Below are positions 44,552 to 53,512 of a DNA stretch of 64,000 nucleotides, in pieces. The position numbers and the translations under genes were made by a program. This DNA is from Parvularcula bermudensis HTCC2503 (GTDB lineage Bacteria > Pseudomonadota > Alphaproteobacteria > Caulobacterales > Parvularculaceae): contig NC_014414.1 of the NCBI RefSeq assembly GCF_000152825.2, forward strand, positions 1,674,001-1,738,000, written 5' to 3'. The stretch's first letter is position 1. Each line of letters begins with the position of its first letter. Under the pieces are notes generated by a model. The model was not told where the DNA came from and ran no database searches. It was given only the letters and a program-made list of their open reading frames with translations.

Positions 44552-44912
44552 ACGGGGCCTCACGCTGTTGGAAGTTTTGGTCGCGATCCTGGTCCTGTCG
44601 TTTGCGGTGGGGGCCACACTCCGGCTCATCGGCCAGGAGACCGCGAATAGTGTGGCGCTACGGACCAATATGCTGGCCCGCATCGCCGCGGAAAACGTCA
44701 TGGTCGATGTCATGCTCGCGGCCCGTCAAGGTCAGATCCTTGAAGAGGGAAGCACGCAAATCGGTGAGCGGACTTTTCTTTGGGCGGTCGAGCGGACGCG
44801 GCTCTTAGAGGGGGTCGATGAAGTCACCGTGGTCATTCGCGATCCGGAGACAGACCAGGATCGATCCCTTGCCAGCCTTTCCACGCTTGAGATCGGGCGG
44901 CGGGCGCCATGA
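44538..44912 (+). CDS. gspI: Minor pseudopilin I
   Basis: 124 residues. Short leader MRRAERG, then LTLLEVLVAILVLSFAVGA with Glu at mature position 5. The remaining sequence (IRDPETDQDRSLASLSTLEI near the end) matches the small GspI fold. It initiates pseudopilus tip assembly with GspJ and GspK. It overlaps gspH by 14 bases and gspJ by four. Confidence 0.92.
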   Translation: MRRAERGLTLLEVLVAILVLSFAVGATLRLIGQETANSVALRTNMLARIAAENVMVDVMLAARQGQILEEGSTQIGERTFLWAVERTRLLEGVDEVTVVIRDPETDQDRSLASLSTLEIGRRAP

Positions 44913-45541
44913 CCGGACAACGGGGCCTGACCTTGATCGAATTGCTCGTTGCCCTTGGGATCTTTGCGGCGATCAGCGCTGCCATGGTCGGGACCATGGA
45001 CCTGGCGACGGGGGCAAAGGAGAGAACGGAGACCGTCGCCGAGCAGCTCAAAGGGGTCGAGCGTATGCGGGGGATCCTTCGCGCGGATCTACAGCAAATC
45101 GTGGTTCGGCCGGTGCGGGAGCCCGATTTTGCCGCACCAGTGCCCGTCATCCTTGGCGGTCTCGACGCCCAGACCGTCTTTCCCGAAGGGGAGGAGGGCG
45201 AAGTCGTCCATCTGGCCTTCGTGACCAATGGCTGGAGCAATCCTGGCTACCGCGAACCGCGCGCGTCTCTGCAGCGGGTCATCTATCTCAGCCGGGGCGG
45301 TCGGTTGATCCGCCGAACCCGCCCCTATCTCGATGCGCTGCGGGAGACCCCAAGTCGAGATCAGATCCTGTTATCCGGGGCCGAAGACATCGCGTTCAGT
45401 TTTCCTGGCGCAACATTGGGGACGTGGGTCCCAGACTGGTCCGAGTCGGGGAGCACCATTCAGCTCAAGGCGGTTCGGGTGCGCACGGTGTTGCCGGAGC
45501 TTGGGGCCATCGATCATCAATTCTGGGTGGGGGGGGGATGA
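44909..45541 (+). CDS. gspJ: Minor pseudopilin J
   Basis: 210 residues. Leader MTGQRG, then LTLIELLVALGIFAAISAAM with Glu at mature position 5. The GspJ core includes GVERMRGILRADLQQIVVRP and SAEDIAFSF-like segment LLSGAEDIAFSFPGA. Part of the GspI-J-K tip complex. ATGA overlap with both neighbours. Confidence 0.93.
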   Translation: MTGQRGLTLIELLVALGIFAAISAAMVGTMDLATGAKERTETVAEQLKGVERMRGILRADLQQIVVRPVREPDFAAPVPVILGGLDAQTVFPEGEEGEVVHLAFVTNGWSNPGYREPRASLQRVIYLSRGGRLIRRTRPYLDALRETPSRDQILLSGAEDIAFSFPGATLGTWVPDWSESGSTIQLKAVRVRTVLPELGAIDHQFWVGGG

Positions 45542-46566
45542 CCGACACAGTCACACCGCCGGTTCGCCGGCCACTTCGCGCCCAACGGGGACAGCGCGGG
45601 GCCGCGCTGATCATCGTCTTGATGCTCGCGGCGGTCCTCTCCTCCGTCGGGCTGGCGATCCTGCTCCAGTCTCGGGCGACGACGGAACGCGTGATCGCCG
45701 CCCAGACCCGGGACCAGGCGCATTGGGCCCTCTTGGGGGCGGAGCGGGCGGCGCTCGGCTATCTGGCGCTACAGGCGGTCCAACGGCCGGGGATCGATAT
45801 TCCGTCTGAATCCTGGCTTCAGGGCCCCCGTCGCATACCGGTGCAAGAGGGGGAGCTCGAAATTGCCTTCAGGGACCGGTCGGCCTGCTTCAACGTGAAC
45901 GACCTTGTCAATGCCGGAGAGGATCGGTTGGTCACCGACGAGGCTGCCATTGAGCGCCTTGGCGCGCTGGTCGCCAGTCTCGGCGGGTCGCGCCAGGCGG
46001 GGGAGGCGTTGGGCGCGGCGCTCGCTGATTTCATCGATACGGACAATGAAACGGGCCGCGGCGGGGCAGAGGATGGGGCCTATAGCTTTTTCGACCTGCC
46101 GCACCGGACCGCCGGGACGTATCTAGCAGATGTCAGTGAGGTGCGGGCGGTTTCGGGCTGGTCGGCGACGGTCGTCACGCGCCTTGCGCCGACCCTGTGC
46201 GCGCGGTTCCGTCATGCCGAAACCGGTCCTTTCAACATCAATACGATAACCCCAGAGCAGGCGGTGTTGCTCAGCATCGCGCTCGACCAGCGGGCCGCCC
46301 CCCAGGCACTCTCCCGGGTGATCGAGGCCCGGCCCCCCGATGGATGGGAAACCGTCGCGGACTTCCTCTCCCTCCCGGTATTCAGCCAGCTTGATCCCCC
46401 TTTGGAGGACACGATGGCGGATCGATTGTCGACTGAGGCCACAATCGTAGAGCTTTTTTTGACCTATCGCGCGAACGGAATGGTTTTCGAAATGACCTCT
46501 CAGCTAGAAAAGGCGGCGAATGGGGCCTTCGTCGTGACATCACGGCGGTTGGGGCCGCGGGACTGA
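45538..46566 (+). CDS. gspK: Minor pseudopilin K (tip protein)
   Basis: 342 residues from the ATG overlapping the gspJ stop; the frame is open far upstream through gspI and gspJ but that part is not coding. Leader ends RGQRG, then AALIIVLMLAAVLSSVGLAI; as in other GspK proteins the Glu at mature position 5 is missing. A large globular insertion follows, with FADFIDTD-like segment LADFIDTDNETGRGGAED, NINTITPEQAVLLSIALDQR and WETVADFLSLPVF. It caps the pseudopilus tip. Confidence 0.93.
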   Translation: MTDTVTPPVRRPLRAQRGQRGAALIIVLMLAAVLSSVGLAILLQSRATTERVIAAQTRDQAHWALLGAERAALGYLALQAVQRPGIDIPSESWLQGPRRIPVQEGELEIAFRDRSACFNVNDLVNAGEDRLVTDEAAIERLGALVASLGGSRQAGEALGAALADFIDTDNETGRGGAEDGAYSFFDLPHRTAGTYLADVSEVRAVSGWSATVVTRLAPTLCARFRHAETGPFNINTITPEQAVLLSIALDQRAAPQALSRVIEARPPDGWETVADFLSLPVFSQLDPPLEDTMADRLSTEATIVELFLTYRANGMVFEMTSQLEKAANGAFVVTSRRLGPRD

Positions 46567-46572
46567 GGACGT

Positions 46573-47745
46573 ATGACCAAGGCCATCATCTTACTACCGT
46601 CGGCGCCTGAAGGGGGGGGACTCTGGGCGATCGGAGATCGCGAAGGGGTGACCCAGTCGGGCGACTGGCAGGGGGGGGACGCGCTGCCCATTGAATTGGT
46701 GGTGGCTGACGATCTGACCGTCATTCTGCCCGGTTTGAAGGTGGCGACGCGGCGGCTTGCTTTGCCCGTTACGGGGGACAAGGCGTTGGAAAGTGCCGCC
46801 CGGCTGGCCTTCGAGGATATTCTCGCCGAACCGGTCGACCGTTTCCACTTCGCCTTTGGTGTCACCGGCCATGATGGGCGGCGGACAGTGTCGGCGATCC
46901 CCATCGACCTTATCGAGGGCAGCCTGGCCTATCTGCGGGAGCTGGAATTGGGCCCCACTGCGATAACGGTCGACCATCTCGCCATTGCCGGTGAGGATGC
47001 ACGCGATCATTTGCTGTTCTCGGAAACAGCGACCGTCGCCTATTTGAGTGACGGCGCGTTCACGGTTCCCGCGGAGATGGGCGCGGATCTTTTGGCGCTG
47101 ATGCCCCTTGCGGCCAATGCTGATGTGACCGCCGCCGGTGGTCATCCGCCAAAGGGGGGCGGTGCGGACCGATCCCTGCCGGATCGCGATGCCCTGGCCG
47201 CCTATTGGTTTGGGAAGGTGATGGCACACCGGCCCCCTAATGCCCTTCGCGGCCGCTTTCGTCGTCGCACGGACTGGCGGGGCGTTGGCAAACGGGTGCG
47301 CATGCCTGTCGCGCTGAGCCTTGGGGTGATCGCGCTATGGCTTGGGGGAGTGGCGATCGAGGGGATGAAATATCAGCGGGTCGCCGATCAGCTCTATGAC
47401 GAGGCGGCGGCGCGGTTCAGCGAGGCGTTCCCCGCCACCCCGATCCGTGATTTGTCCCGCCAGGCGAGCCGCCTTGGGGGGGGCGCGACGACCGATCGCT
47501 TTTTGCCGCTCTCCAGTCGCCTCGCCGCAGCGCTCGAGTCCCATGATGAGGTTCAACTCGAAGGCTTAAGATACGGCCAGGACGGAGAACTCGTCGCCGA
47601 TCTCCGCTTTCCGAACACGGCGGCCCTGGAACAGGTTCGCGAAGACCTCAGGACCGGCGGGATCACCGCCCGCGAAGGGGAAACGATACGCCGGGAAGCG
47701 GACGGATCTTCAGTGGGCCAGCTGTTCGTCGGAGGGGCGCAATGA
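46573..47745 (+). CDS. gspL: Type II secretion protein L
   Basis: 390 residues. Cytoplasmic actin-like domain in the first 240 residues that binds GspE, a single membrane helix at about 248-264 (MPVALSLGVIALWLGGVAIE), and a periplasmic ferredoxin-like domain (VQLEGLRYGQDGELVADLRF). It anchors the ATPase to the membrane with GspM. The gene starts six bases after gspK. Confidence 0.9.
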   Translation: MTKAIILLPSAPEGGGLWAIGDREGVTQSGDWQGGDALPIELVVADDLTVILPGLKVATRRLALPVTGDKALESAARLAFEDILAEPVDRFHFAFGVTGHDGRRTVSAIPIDLIEGSLAYLRELELGPTAITVDHLAIAGEDARDHLLFSETATVAYLSDGAFTVPAEMGADLLALMPLAANADVTAAGGHPPKGGGADRSLPDRDALAAYWFGKVMAHRPPNALRGRFRRRTDWRGVGKRVRMPVALSLGVIALWLGGVAIEGMKYQRVADQLYDEAAARFSEAFPATPIRDLSRQASRLGGGATTDRFLPLSSRLAAALESHDEVQLEGLRYGQDGELVADLRFPNTAALEQVREDLRTGGITAREGETIRREADGSSVGQLFVGGAQ

Positions 47746-48197
47746 CGGAATTTTGGTATGCGCGAAGCGTGCGGGAGCAGCGGATCATCCTGGCCGGCGC
47801 TGGGGCGCTCCTGTTGCTGATCTTCGTCCTATTGGTGGTGCAGCCCCTGATCGATTATCGCCGGACGGCAATTGCCGATCATCAGCGTGCCATGGACACT
47901 TATCTGGCGGTGACCCGCGCCGTCAGTCGCGCGTCGGCAGGCCCGGTGCGGGAGCCAAGTGTCCTTCGTTCCACCATTGACCGCGTTGCCCGGGAACGGC
48001 AAATCGTCCTGACACGGACGGCCATCGACGAGGATGCGGTTGTCGTATCGACCGGCGGTGTGACCACGGCGACGTTGATGAATTGGCTCGATACGCTAAG
48101 GGACGAACATCATATCGCCGTGCGCGATGCCCAAATTCGCCCGGCAAGCGCCGGCAACGGGGTGACCGCACGACTGACCCTGGGAGCGACCCCCTGA
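47742..48197 (+). CDS. gspM: Type II secretion protein M
   Basis: 151-residue bitopic protein, one membrane helix at about 15-35 (IILAGAGALLLLIFVLLVVQ), with SVREQRIILAG before it as usual for GspM. The periplasmic part is a small ferredoxin-like domain. It pairs with GspL. ATGA overlap with gspL, and its stop overlaps the gspN start (TGATG). Confidence 0.9.
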   Translation: MTEFWYARSVREQRIILAGAGALLLLIFVLLVVQPLIDYRRTAIADHQRAMDTYLAVTRAVSRASAGPVREPSVLRSTIDRVARERQIVLTRTAIDEDAVVVSTGGVTTATLMNWLDTLRDEHHIAVRDAQIRPASAGNGVTARLTLGATP

Positions 48198-48934
48198 TGA
48201 CCTCTCGCCGGTTCCTGTATTCGGGGCTGTTTGCGGCAATTTTTGCTGGGGCCCTGGCGGTGAAGATGCCTCTGGCTCTCGCCGTCGATCTGGCCGGGAT
48301 CCCCCTTGCGGCCGAAAAGATCGAGGGCACCATCTGGAACGGCCGGATCGAGGGGGCTGCCTATGATGCCTATCCGCTTGGTCGGGTCGACGTTTCGGCT
48401 CGTGCCCTGCCATTGCTGCTGGGTCGCCTCTCGGCGCATATAGACGTCGATGGCCCTTTTTTACGGGGAGGATCGGATATCGCGCTGCGCGGTGAGCTTA
48501 TCACTTTCGCCAAGGCCGAACTGAAGGCGGATATGGCGCCCCTGGCTCTTGATGACGCCTTCGGCCAGCCGATGGACGGTTTTGTGCGGGTCGCCACCGA
48601 CGCTCTCGTCCTCGCGCCCGATGGATGTCGGCGGGGGCGATTGCACCTGGAGACCGATACGTTGGAGCGAAGCGCCAAGCGATATGGCGGGAAAGGCTTC
48701 TCCCTGGCCGGAGAAGGACAGTGCGAGCCGGAGGGGGGACGGTTTGTTCTGCCGCTGACGGGGTCAGGTGAGGAAGGGAAGATTTCCGTCGAAATCGCGG
48801 TGTCGCCTCGGGGATATGAAACCCGTACCGTCATCGCCCCCACCGATCAAAAGCTCGCCTCGGCCCTCGCCGCCTATGGGTTTCAGCGACAGGGCGATCA
48901 ATACAGTCTGGTCCAGCGGGGTGAGGTGTTTTGA
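48197..48934 (+). CDS. gspN: Type II secretion protein N
   Basis: 245 residues from the ATG overlapping the gspM stop. An N-terminal hydrophobic helix at about 5-28 (FLYSGLFAAIFAGALAVKMP) is followed by a beta-rich periplasmic domain with GTIWNGRIEGAAYDAYPLG and a segment AFGQPMDGFVRV, the GspN pattern. Its exact role is not settled; it is present in only part of T2SS operons. The frame extends upstream but those residues are not family-like. Confidence 0.88.
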   Translation: MTSRRFLYSGLFAAIFAGALAVKMPLALAVDLAGIPLAAEKIEGTIWNGRIEGAAYDAYPLGRVDVSARALPLLLGRLSAHIDVDGPFLRGGSDIALRGELITFAKAELKADMAPLALDDAFGQPMDGFVRVATDALVLAPDGCRRGRLHLETDTLERSAKRYGGKGFSLAGEGQCEPEGGRFVLPLTGSGEEGKISVEIAVSPRGYETRTVIAPTDQKLASALAAYGFQRQGDQYSLVQRGEVF

Positions 48935-49452
48935 GAGCGTGCCGGAGATCCCTTGCGCTGGGGGCGCTTTCCCTGACGCTGGTCGCCTGTGCGGGGGGGG
49001 TGGCCACCAATCCGTCCACCGATGTCAGCGCGCGTCTGGCGGCGGTTCTCCCGGTGAGTTCAGCGACCGAGGCGCCGGATCTCGATGCGCTGGGGCGATA
49101 TTCGATCCCTCAAGGCCGCTGCGGCCTCGTTCTGTGGACCCTTGCAGCGGGAAAGGCTGTCCCGGTCTTCCAATCCATTTCCGGTGGGGAGACCACGATG
49201 AAGATCGAGGGGACCCCGGTTCTCCTATTACAGACCGGCCAGGCCGGTGAGGCGCGGGTTGGCATTCCGGCCTTTCAGACCTTTGAGGCGATGACCCCCA
49301 GCAATGGACGTGTCGACATTGAAACCCGGGCCGCCTGGGGCGTGGGCTTTCCCGGCGGCGCCTATGTCGAGCGCGGGACCATCACCCTGACCGGGGAGAA
49401 TGGGTGGAAACGGGTCCTCCCTATCGCTGGAATCGCTGGGTGTCGGGCTTAA
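48931..49452 (+). CDS. Small lipoprotein ending the T2SS operon
   Basis: 173 residues from a TTG that overlaps the gspN stop (TTGA), so it belongs to the operon. A short signal peptide ends in the lipobox LVAC (Cys20). Two further cysteines, Cys64 in QGRCGLVLW and Cys171 near the C-terminus, could form a disulfide. The mature part is strand-rich (VPVFQSISGGETTMKIEGTP). I do not recognise the family; it is not visibly a known GspS pilotin. Its place suggests an accessory role in secretin assembly or outer-membrane targeting, which is inference. Confidence 0.78.
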   Translation: MRACRRSLALGALSLTLVACAGGVATNPSTDVSARLAAVLPVSSATEAPDLDALGRYSIPQGRCGLVLWTLAAGKAVPVFQSISGGETTMKIEGTPVLLLQTGQAGEARVGIPAFQTFEAMTPSNGRVDIETRAAWGVGFPGGAYVERGTITLTGENGWKRVLPIAGIAGCRA

Positions 49453-49552
49453 ATAGGAAGGATAGCTGCGAAAGATCACCTTATCGCAGTGCAGCACGTT
49501 GCTCCTTGGAGGAAGACTAAGTAGCAAGGGAGTATTGGGCGAGAAAAACACA

Positions 49553-50572
49553 ATGCACCATGGCCATCAATGCGCCGGGCACTCCCAAGAGGGGGGCTTT
49601 GGCGGACACCATCATCACGGCAGCGATGATATGATGCGTCTCCGCATCGCCCTGGCGATTATCGTTCTTTTCGCCGCGGTCGAGATTGTCGGCGGGGTGC
49701 TGTCCGGATCCCTCGCATTGCTTGCGGACGCTGGCCACATGGTCACCGACGCGGTGGCGCTCGCCCTGGCGCTCGGCGCGAAATATCTTGCTCAGCGGCC
49801 TGCTTCTGACCGCTTCAATTTCGGTCACCAGCGGACCCAGGTCTTGGCGGCATTTCTAAACGGCGTCGGCCTTTTTCTCCTGATCGCCTATTTGCTGGTC
49901 GAAAGCGTCCATCGGATGGCGGAGCCGGCAACGATCGAGGCATCGACGATGTTGAACGTCGCTGTCATCGGGCTTTTGGCAAACATCGCGGCGTTCTGGG
50001 TCCTGCAAAATGGGACCGACGATGTGAATATGCGCGGCGCCGTTTTGCACGTGATCGGCGATCTCCTGGGCTCGGTCGCGGCGATCGTCTCGGCCATCAT
50101 CATCTTGTTCACCGGCTGGGTCGTGGTCGATGTTCTCGTCACCCTGCTGGTCTGTGGGCTGATCGCGCGTTCGGCATATGCCCTTGTCAAGGAAACCGGG
50201 GTCGTTCTGCTTGAGGGGGCGCCGCAGGAGATCGATCCGACCGATTTGCGGGATGTGATCCGCCGCGATGTCCGCGGCGTTACCGACGTCCACAATGTCC
50301 GCCTTTGGATGCTGACCCCCGGCGCCAATCAAGCCACCATGCATGTCCGGGTGCGTGACCCTTATCAGGGCGACCGTATCTTGGAGGACATCAAATCATT
50401 GCTGGCGGCGCGGGGCATTCTCGATTCGACGATTCAGATCGAAATGTCGCCCCCTTCGGTCTGGTCACCCTCAACGATCTCAGCTCGCCCCGCCGAAGCG
50501 CAGTGTCCGGACGAGGCGGTCAGGGCCCGGGAGGGGACGGACCTCGGGGGCATTGCGCCGATCCCTAGCTGA
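49553..50572 (+). CDS. Cation diffusion facilitator (zinc-type exporter)
   Basis: 339-residue inner-membrane antiporter that exports Zn2+ or similar divalent cations. The histidine-rich N-terminus (HHGHQCAGH, then GGHHHHGSDD) is typical of ZitB/CzcD. Six membrane helices follow; the metal site residues are in LLADAGHMVTDAVAL (Asp59, His62, Asp66) and a second HxxxD set in HVIGDLLGSVAAI. A C-terminal cytoplasmic domain includes VRGVTDVHNVRLWMLTPG. The ATG at 49553 gives the full His-rich start; its ribosome-binding site is weak. It stands alone after the T2SS operon. Confidence 0.9.
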   Translation: MHHGHQCAGHSQEGGFGGHHHHGSDDMMRLRIALAIIVLFAAVEIVGGVLSGSLALLADAGHMVTDAVALALALGAKYLAQRPASDRFNFGHQRTQVLAAFLNGVGLFLLIAYLLVESVHRMAEPATIEASTMLNVAVIGLLANIAAFWVLQNGTDDVNMRGAVLHVIGDLLGSVAAIVSAIIILFTGWVVVDVLVTLLVCGLIARSAYALVKETGVVLLEGAPQEIDPTDLRDVIRRDVRGVTDVHNVRLWMLTPGANQATMHVRVRDPYQGDRILEDIKSLLAARGILDSTIQIEMSPPSVWSPSTISARPAEAQCPDEAVRAREGTDLGGIAPIPS

Positions 50573-50633
50573 ATAAGCGTGAGCGTCGTGGGGGCGCTGT
50601 TCGTCGGTGTGCAGCCTTGCGGTCTTGCGCCAC

Positions 50634-51197
50634 CTAAACCCGGTGACGCAGCAGTCGATCGGTGGCGGCGGGAATGACCCCCTCCACGCCGTCGACTTCG
50701 ACGATATCGGTCATCAATTCGGGGTCGGCAAAACCGCGATCCACCATGTGCTGCAGCAGCGTGACAAAGGGATGCCAATAGCCCTCCACATTGCAGAGGA
50801 TCAGCGGTTTGCGGTGCAGATTGAGCCGTCGCCAGGACAGAAGCTCGACAATTTCTTCCAAGGTCCCGATGCCCCCGGGGAGGGCGCAGATCGCATCACT
50901 GCGATCGAACATCAGCATTTTTCGCTCATGCATGGTCTCCACCACTTCGTGATGGATGTCCTCAAGGATTCCTTCGATTTCGGTCAGGAACCGCGGAATG
51001 ACGCCATAGACCTCTCCCCCGGCATCCCGGGCGGCCGACGCGGTGATTCCCATCAAGCCTTTTTCGCCGCCGCCATAAACAAGCTCGGTGCCGTTCTTCG
51101 CCAATGCTTCACCGAGGGCCCGCGCGGTCTCGCCGAACTGACCATCATCGCCGCTTTTCGAGCCGCAAAAGACACATAGCGATTTTAGTTCGGCCAT
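50634..51197 (-). CDS. LOG family protein
   Basis: 187 residues of the lysine-decarboxylase-like LOG fold (Rossmann). Motifs LVYGGGEKGLMG and ALPGGIGTLEEIVELLSW are complete. Members hydrolyse nucleoside 5'-monophosphates, including cytokinin riboside monophosphate in plants and actinobacteria; in proteobacteria the physiological role is uncertain. The ATG at 51197 begins MAELKSLCVFCGS, the usual family start. It is divergent from the LysM protein gene with about 90 bases between them. Confidence 0.92.
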   Translation of the reverse strand: MAELKSLCVFCGSKSGDDGQFGETARALGEALAKNGTELVYGGGEKGLMGITASAARDAGGEVYGVIPRFLTEIEGILEDIHHEVVETMHERKMLMFDRSDAICALPGGIGTLEEIVELLSWRRLNLHRKPLILCNVEGYWHPFVTLLQHMVDRGFADPELMTDIVEVDGVEGVIPAATDRLLRHRV

Positions 51198-51287
51198 ATC
51201 CAAGGTTCCTGGGTGGTGAAGATGCGCAGTTTGGCGCAGAGATGCTAATGCAGAGTTGGCAAGCAACCAATTAAGGGATCGTCCACT

Positions 51288-52268
51288 ATGCGCGTCCTGC
51301 TTATCCTCGTCGCCCTTGTTGCCATCGGCGCCTTCATTTTTCTCCGCCCCCAAAACGGGGGGGATCAGGAACAGGGGGAGGCGCCGCCGGCTCCCACGGA
51401 AATGGCGTCCGCCCCCGCCGAAGACGATGAGGCACCGTCGACCGAGACGGTGGCGTTACCGCGCTTTGACTTGGTGCGCGTCGATAGGAGCGGGCGGGCG
51501 GTGACGAGCGGTCAAGCCGCGCCGGGGTCCACCGTGGAAATCCTGTCGAACGGAACGGTCGTTCAAGAGATCAGGACCGGCGCGGACGGCAATTTCGCTC
51601 GGGAAATCGATACGCCCCTGTCAGAGGGGGCGGTGGAGCTCAGTCTTCGGATGATTACCGCCGATGGCATGGTGGTAAATGGGCCGGACACCATCATCAT
51701 CTATGTACCCGAACGAGAAGGGGACAGCCCCGTGGTCCTGCGCACCACCCCGGGGGGGGCGACGGAAATTCTGCAACGGGCGAGCGATCCGGCCCCAGGG
51801 CTCGGGCCGCTCTCGATCGAGACCATCGATTACGATGCCGGGGGCAATGCGATTTTCTCCGGCCGGGCAACCCCCAATAGCGTCGTCCAGATTTTTGCGG
51901 GGCGCCAAGCGGTGGGCTCGACCCAGGCGGATGGCCAAGGGCGCTGGACCCTCTCAAGTACGATTCCGCCGGGGCGATACACCCTGCAGATTCTGCAGCT
52001 GAACGAGGACGGCTCACCGGCCTATGCGCTTGAGGTCCCCTTCGAACAGGCCGCGCCCGAAGACATCGTTCTGCGCGATGGCGCCGTTGTGGTTCAACCC
52101 GGCAATTCGCTGTGGGTGATCTCCCGCTCGGTCTATGGTCGCGGCGAGCAATATACCGTCATCTATGAGGCGAATGAGAGCCAGATCCGCGATCCCGATT
52201 TGATCTTCCCCGGACAAATTTTCAGGCTCCCCGAGGAAGATGACACTGACGACGCGACGGCGCCGTAA
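51288..52268 (+). CDS. LysM-domain envelope protein
   Basis: 326-residue protein with an N-terminal membrane anchor or signal (LLILVALVAIGAFIFL, residues 4-19), an acidic, proline-rich stalk to about 55, two beta-sandwich-like repeats (about 60-145 and 180-255, with GSTVEILSNGTVVQEI and NSVVQIFAGRQAVGS) and a C-terminal LysM motif at about 275-318 (VVVQPGNSLWVISRSVYGRG and DPDLIFPGQIFRLP). It should bind peptidoglycan in the periplasm. The following YjbQ gene begins five bases after its stop. Confidence 0.9.
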   Translation: MRVLLILVALVAIGAFIFLRPQNGGDQEQGEAPPAPTEMASAPAEDDEAPSTETVALPRFDLVRVDRSGRAVTSGQAAPGSTVEILSNGTVVQEIRTGADGNFAREIDTPLSEGAVELSLRMITADGMVVNGPDTIIIYVPEREGDSPVVLRTTPGGATEILQRASDPAPGLGPLSIETIDYDAGGNAIFSGRATPNSVVQIFAGRQAVGSTQADGQGRWTLSSTIPPGRYTLQILQLNEDGSPAYALEVPFEQAAPEDIVLRDGAVVVQPGNSLWVISRSVYGRGEQYTVIYEANESQIRDPDLIFPGQIFRLPEEDDTDDATAP

Positions 52269-52273
52269 TTTTC

Positions 52274-52699
52274 GTGACGTGGCGCCAAACTTCGGCCCGC
52301 CTCAGCCTGACGACGCGGGGCCAGGGCCTCACGGATATTACCTCGCGGGTCTCAACCGAGCTTCGGGAGAGCCTTATTCGAGATGGGGCTGTCACCTTGT
52401 TCGTGCAGCACACCTCCGCCTCCCTCATCATTCAGGAGAATGCGGATCCTGACGTCCTTAGTGACCTGTTGAGCGCGTTTGACCGGCTCGCGCCGCGCCA
52501 AGAGCGCTACCGCCACGCGGCCGAGGGGCCGGACGATATGCCCGCCCATATCCGGTCCGCCTTAACGGCAACCAGCCTGACGATCCCCATTCTTTCGGGG
52601 GCCCTGACCTTAGGGCCCTGGCAAGGGATCTATTTGTTCGAGCACCGTGACAGGCCGCATCAGCGTCAGGTCATCTGCCAGTTTATCGGCGAGGTCTGA
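52274..52699 (+). CDS. YjbQ family protein (UPF0047)
   Basis: 141-residue protein of the YjbQ family, whose members show weak thiamine-phosphate synthase activity. The hallmark TLFVQHTSASLIIQENADP (His46) and DDMPAHIRSAL are present, with LGPWQGIYLFEHR near the C-terminus. A GTG start at 52274, six bases after the LysM gene. No thiamine genes are adjacent. The physiological role remains unclear in the family. Confidence 0.9.
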   Translation: MTWRQTSARLSLTTRGQGLTDITSRVSTELRESLIRDGAVTLFVQHTSASLIIQENADPDVLSDLLSAFDRLAPRQERYRHAAEGPDDMPAHIRSALTATSLTIPILSGALTLGPWQGIYLFEHRDRPHQRQVICQFIGEV

Positions 52700-52735
52700 G
52701 CCTGCCTCCGCTTGCTTCCGGGTGCCAATAGATAC

Positions 52736-53389
52736 CTATAGGATCGACTGTCCCGTCGACGCCCAGTCCTTGACGAAGGCATCAAGGCCCCTATCCGTCA
52801 ACGGATGATTGAGAAGCTGCCAGAAGACCTTGGGCGGAATCGTCGCGACATCCGCCCCCAATAGCGCCGCCTGGGAGACGTGATGGGGCCCCCTGATCGA
52901 GGCCGCGAGGATCTCGGTCTCATATCCTTGTGCGTCATAGAGGGCACGGATATCGCCGATCAGCTCCATTCCATCGGCCCCCAGATCATCGAGGCGTCCA
53001 ACGAAAGGGGAAATGTAGGTGGCGCCCGCCTTTGCCGCCAACCAGGCTTGGTTAGGGGTAAAGCAGAGCGTCACATTCGTGTTGATTCCGTCCTCGGACA
53101 GATCCTGGCACGCCTTCAACCCATCCCAGGTCAGCGGCAGCTTGACCACCACATTCTGGGCGATGTCGGCGAGAATGCGTCCTTCCTTCACCATGGTGGC
53201 CGCTTCGGTGGAGGCGACCTCCGCTGATACGGGCCCCTCGGTCATCTCGCAAATGGCGGCGGTGACCTCCTTGAAGTCCCGCCCCGACTTCGCGATCAGC
53301 GAGGGATTGGTCGTCACGCCGTCAACCAGCCCCGTGGCGAAGGCCTCTTTCAGCTCTCCGGTATCTGCGGTATCGATAAAGATCTTCAT
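52736..53389 (-). CDS. tal: Transaldolase (TalC/FSA-type)
   Basis: 217 residues, the exact usual length of the short transaldolase/fructose-6-phosphate aldolase subfamily. It moves a dihydroxyacetone unit between sugar phosphates in the pentose phosphate pathway through a Schiff-base lysine (Lys83 in [11 protein letters not shown]). [15 protein letters not shown] and [18 protein letters not shown] are the other landmarks. The ATG at 53389 ([10 protein letters not shown]) is preferred; an in-frame ATG seven codons upstream is not. It complements rpiA in the same window. Confidence 0.93.
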   Translation of the reverse strand: MKIFIDTADTGELKEAFATGLVDGVTTNPSLIAKSGRDFKEVTAAICEMTEGPVSAEVASTEAATMVKEGRILADIAQNVVVKLPLTWDGLKACQDLSEDGINTNVTLCFTPNQAWLAAKAGATYISPFVGRLDDLGADGMELIGDIRALYDAQGYETEILAASIRGPHHVSQAALLGADVATIPPKVFWQLLNHPLTDRGLDAFVKDWASTGQSIL

Positions 53390-53512
53390 CAGATCGTTCC
53401 CAGGTGACATCGTCGCCCGCTGCTAGCTGATGCCGGCGGAAGACGGAAGGGTGAGGGCGGCGGGGAGATCACACCGCGCGTGCCGTCATCCCGTCGCCGC
53501 CAAGGCAGGCCC

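Noticed and set aside
44818-45537. N-terminal extension of gspK through gspI and gspJ
   Set aside because: Extension overlaps two pseudopilin genes, and the ATG at 45538 with a stop overlap gives the correct leader.
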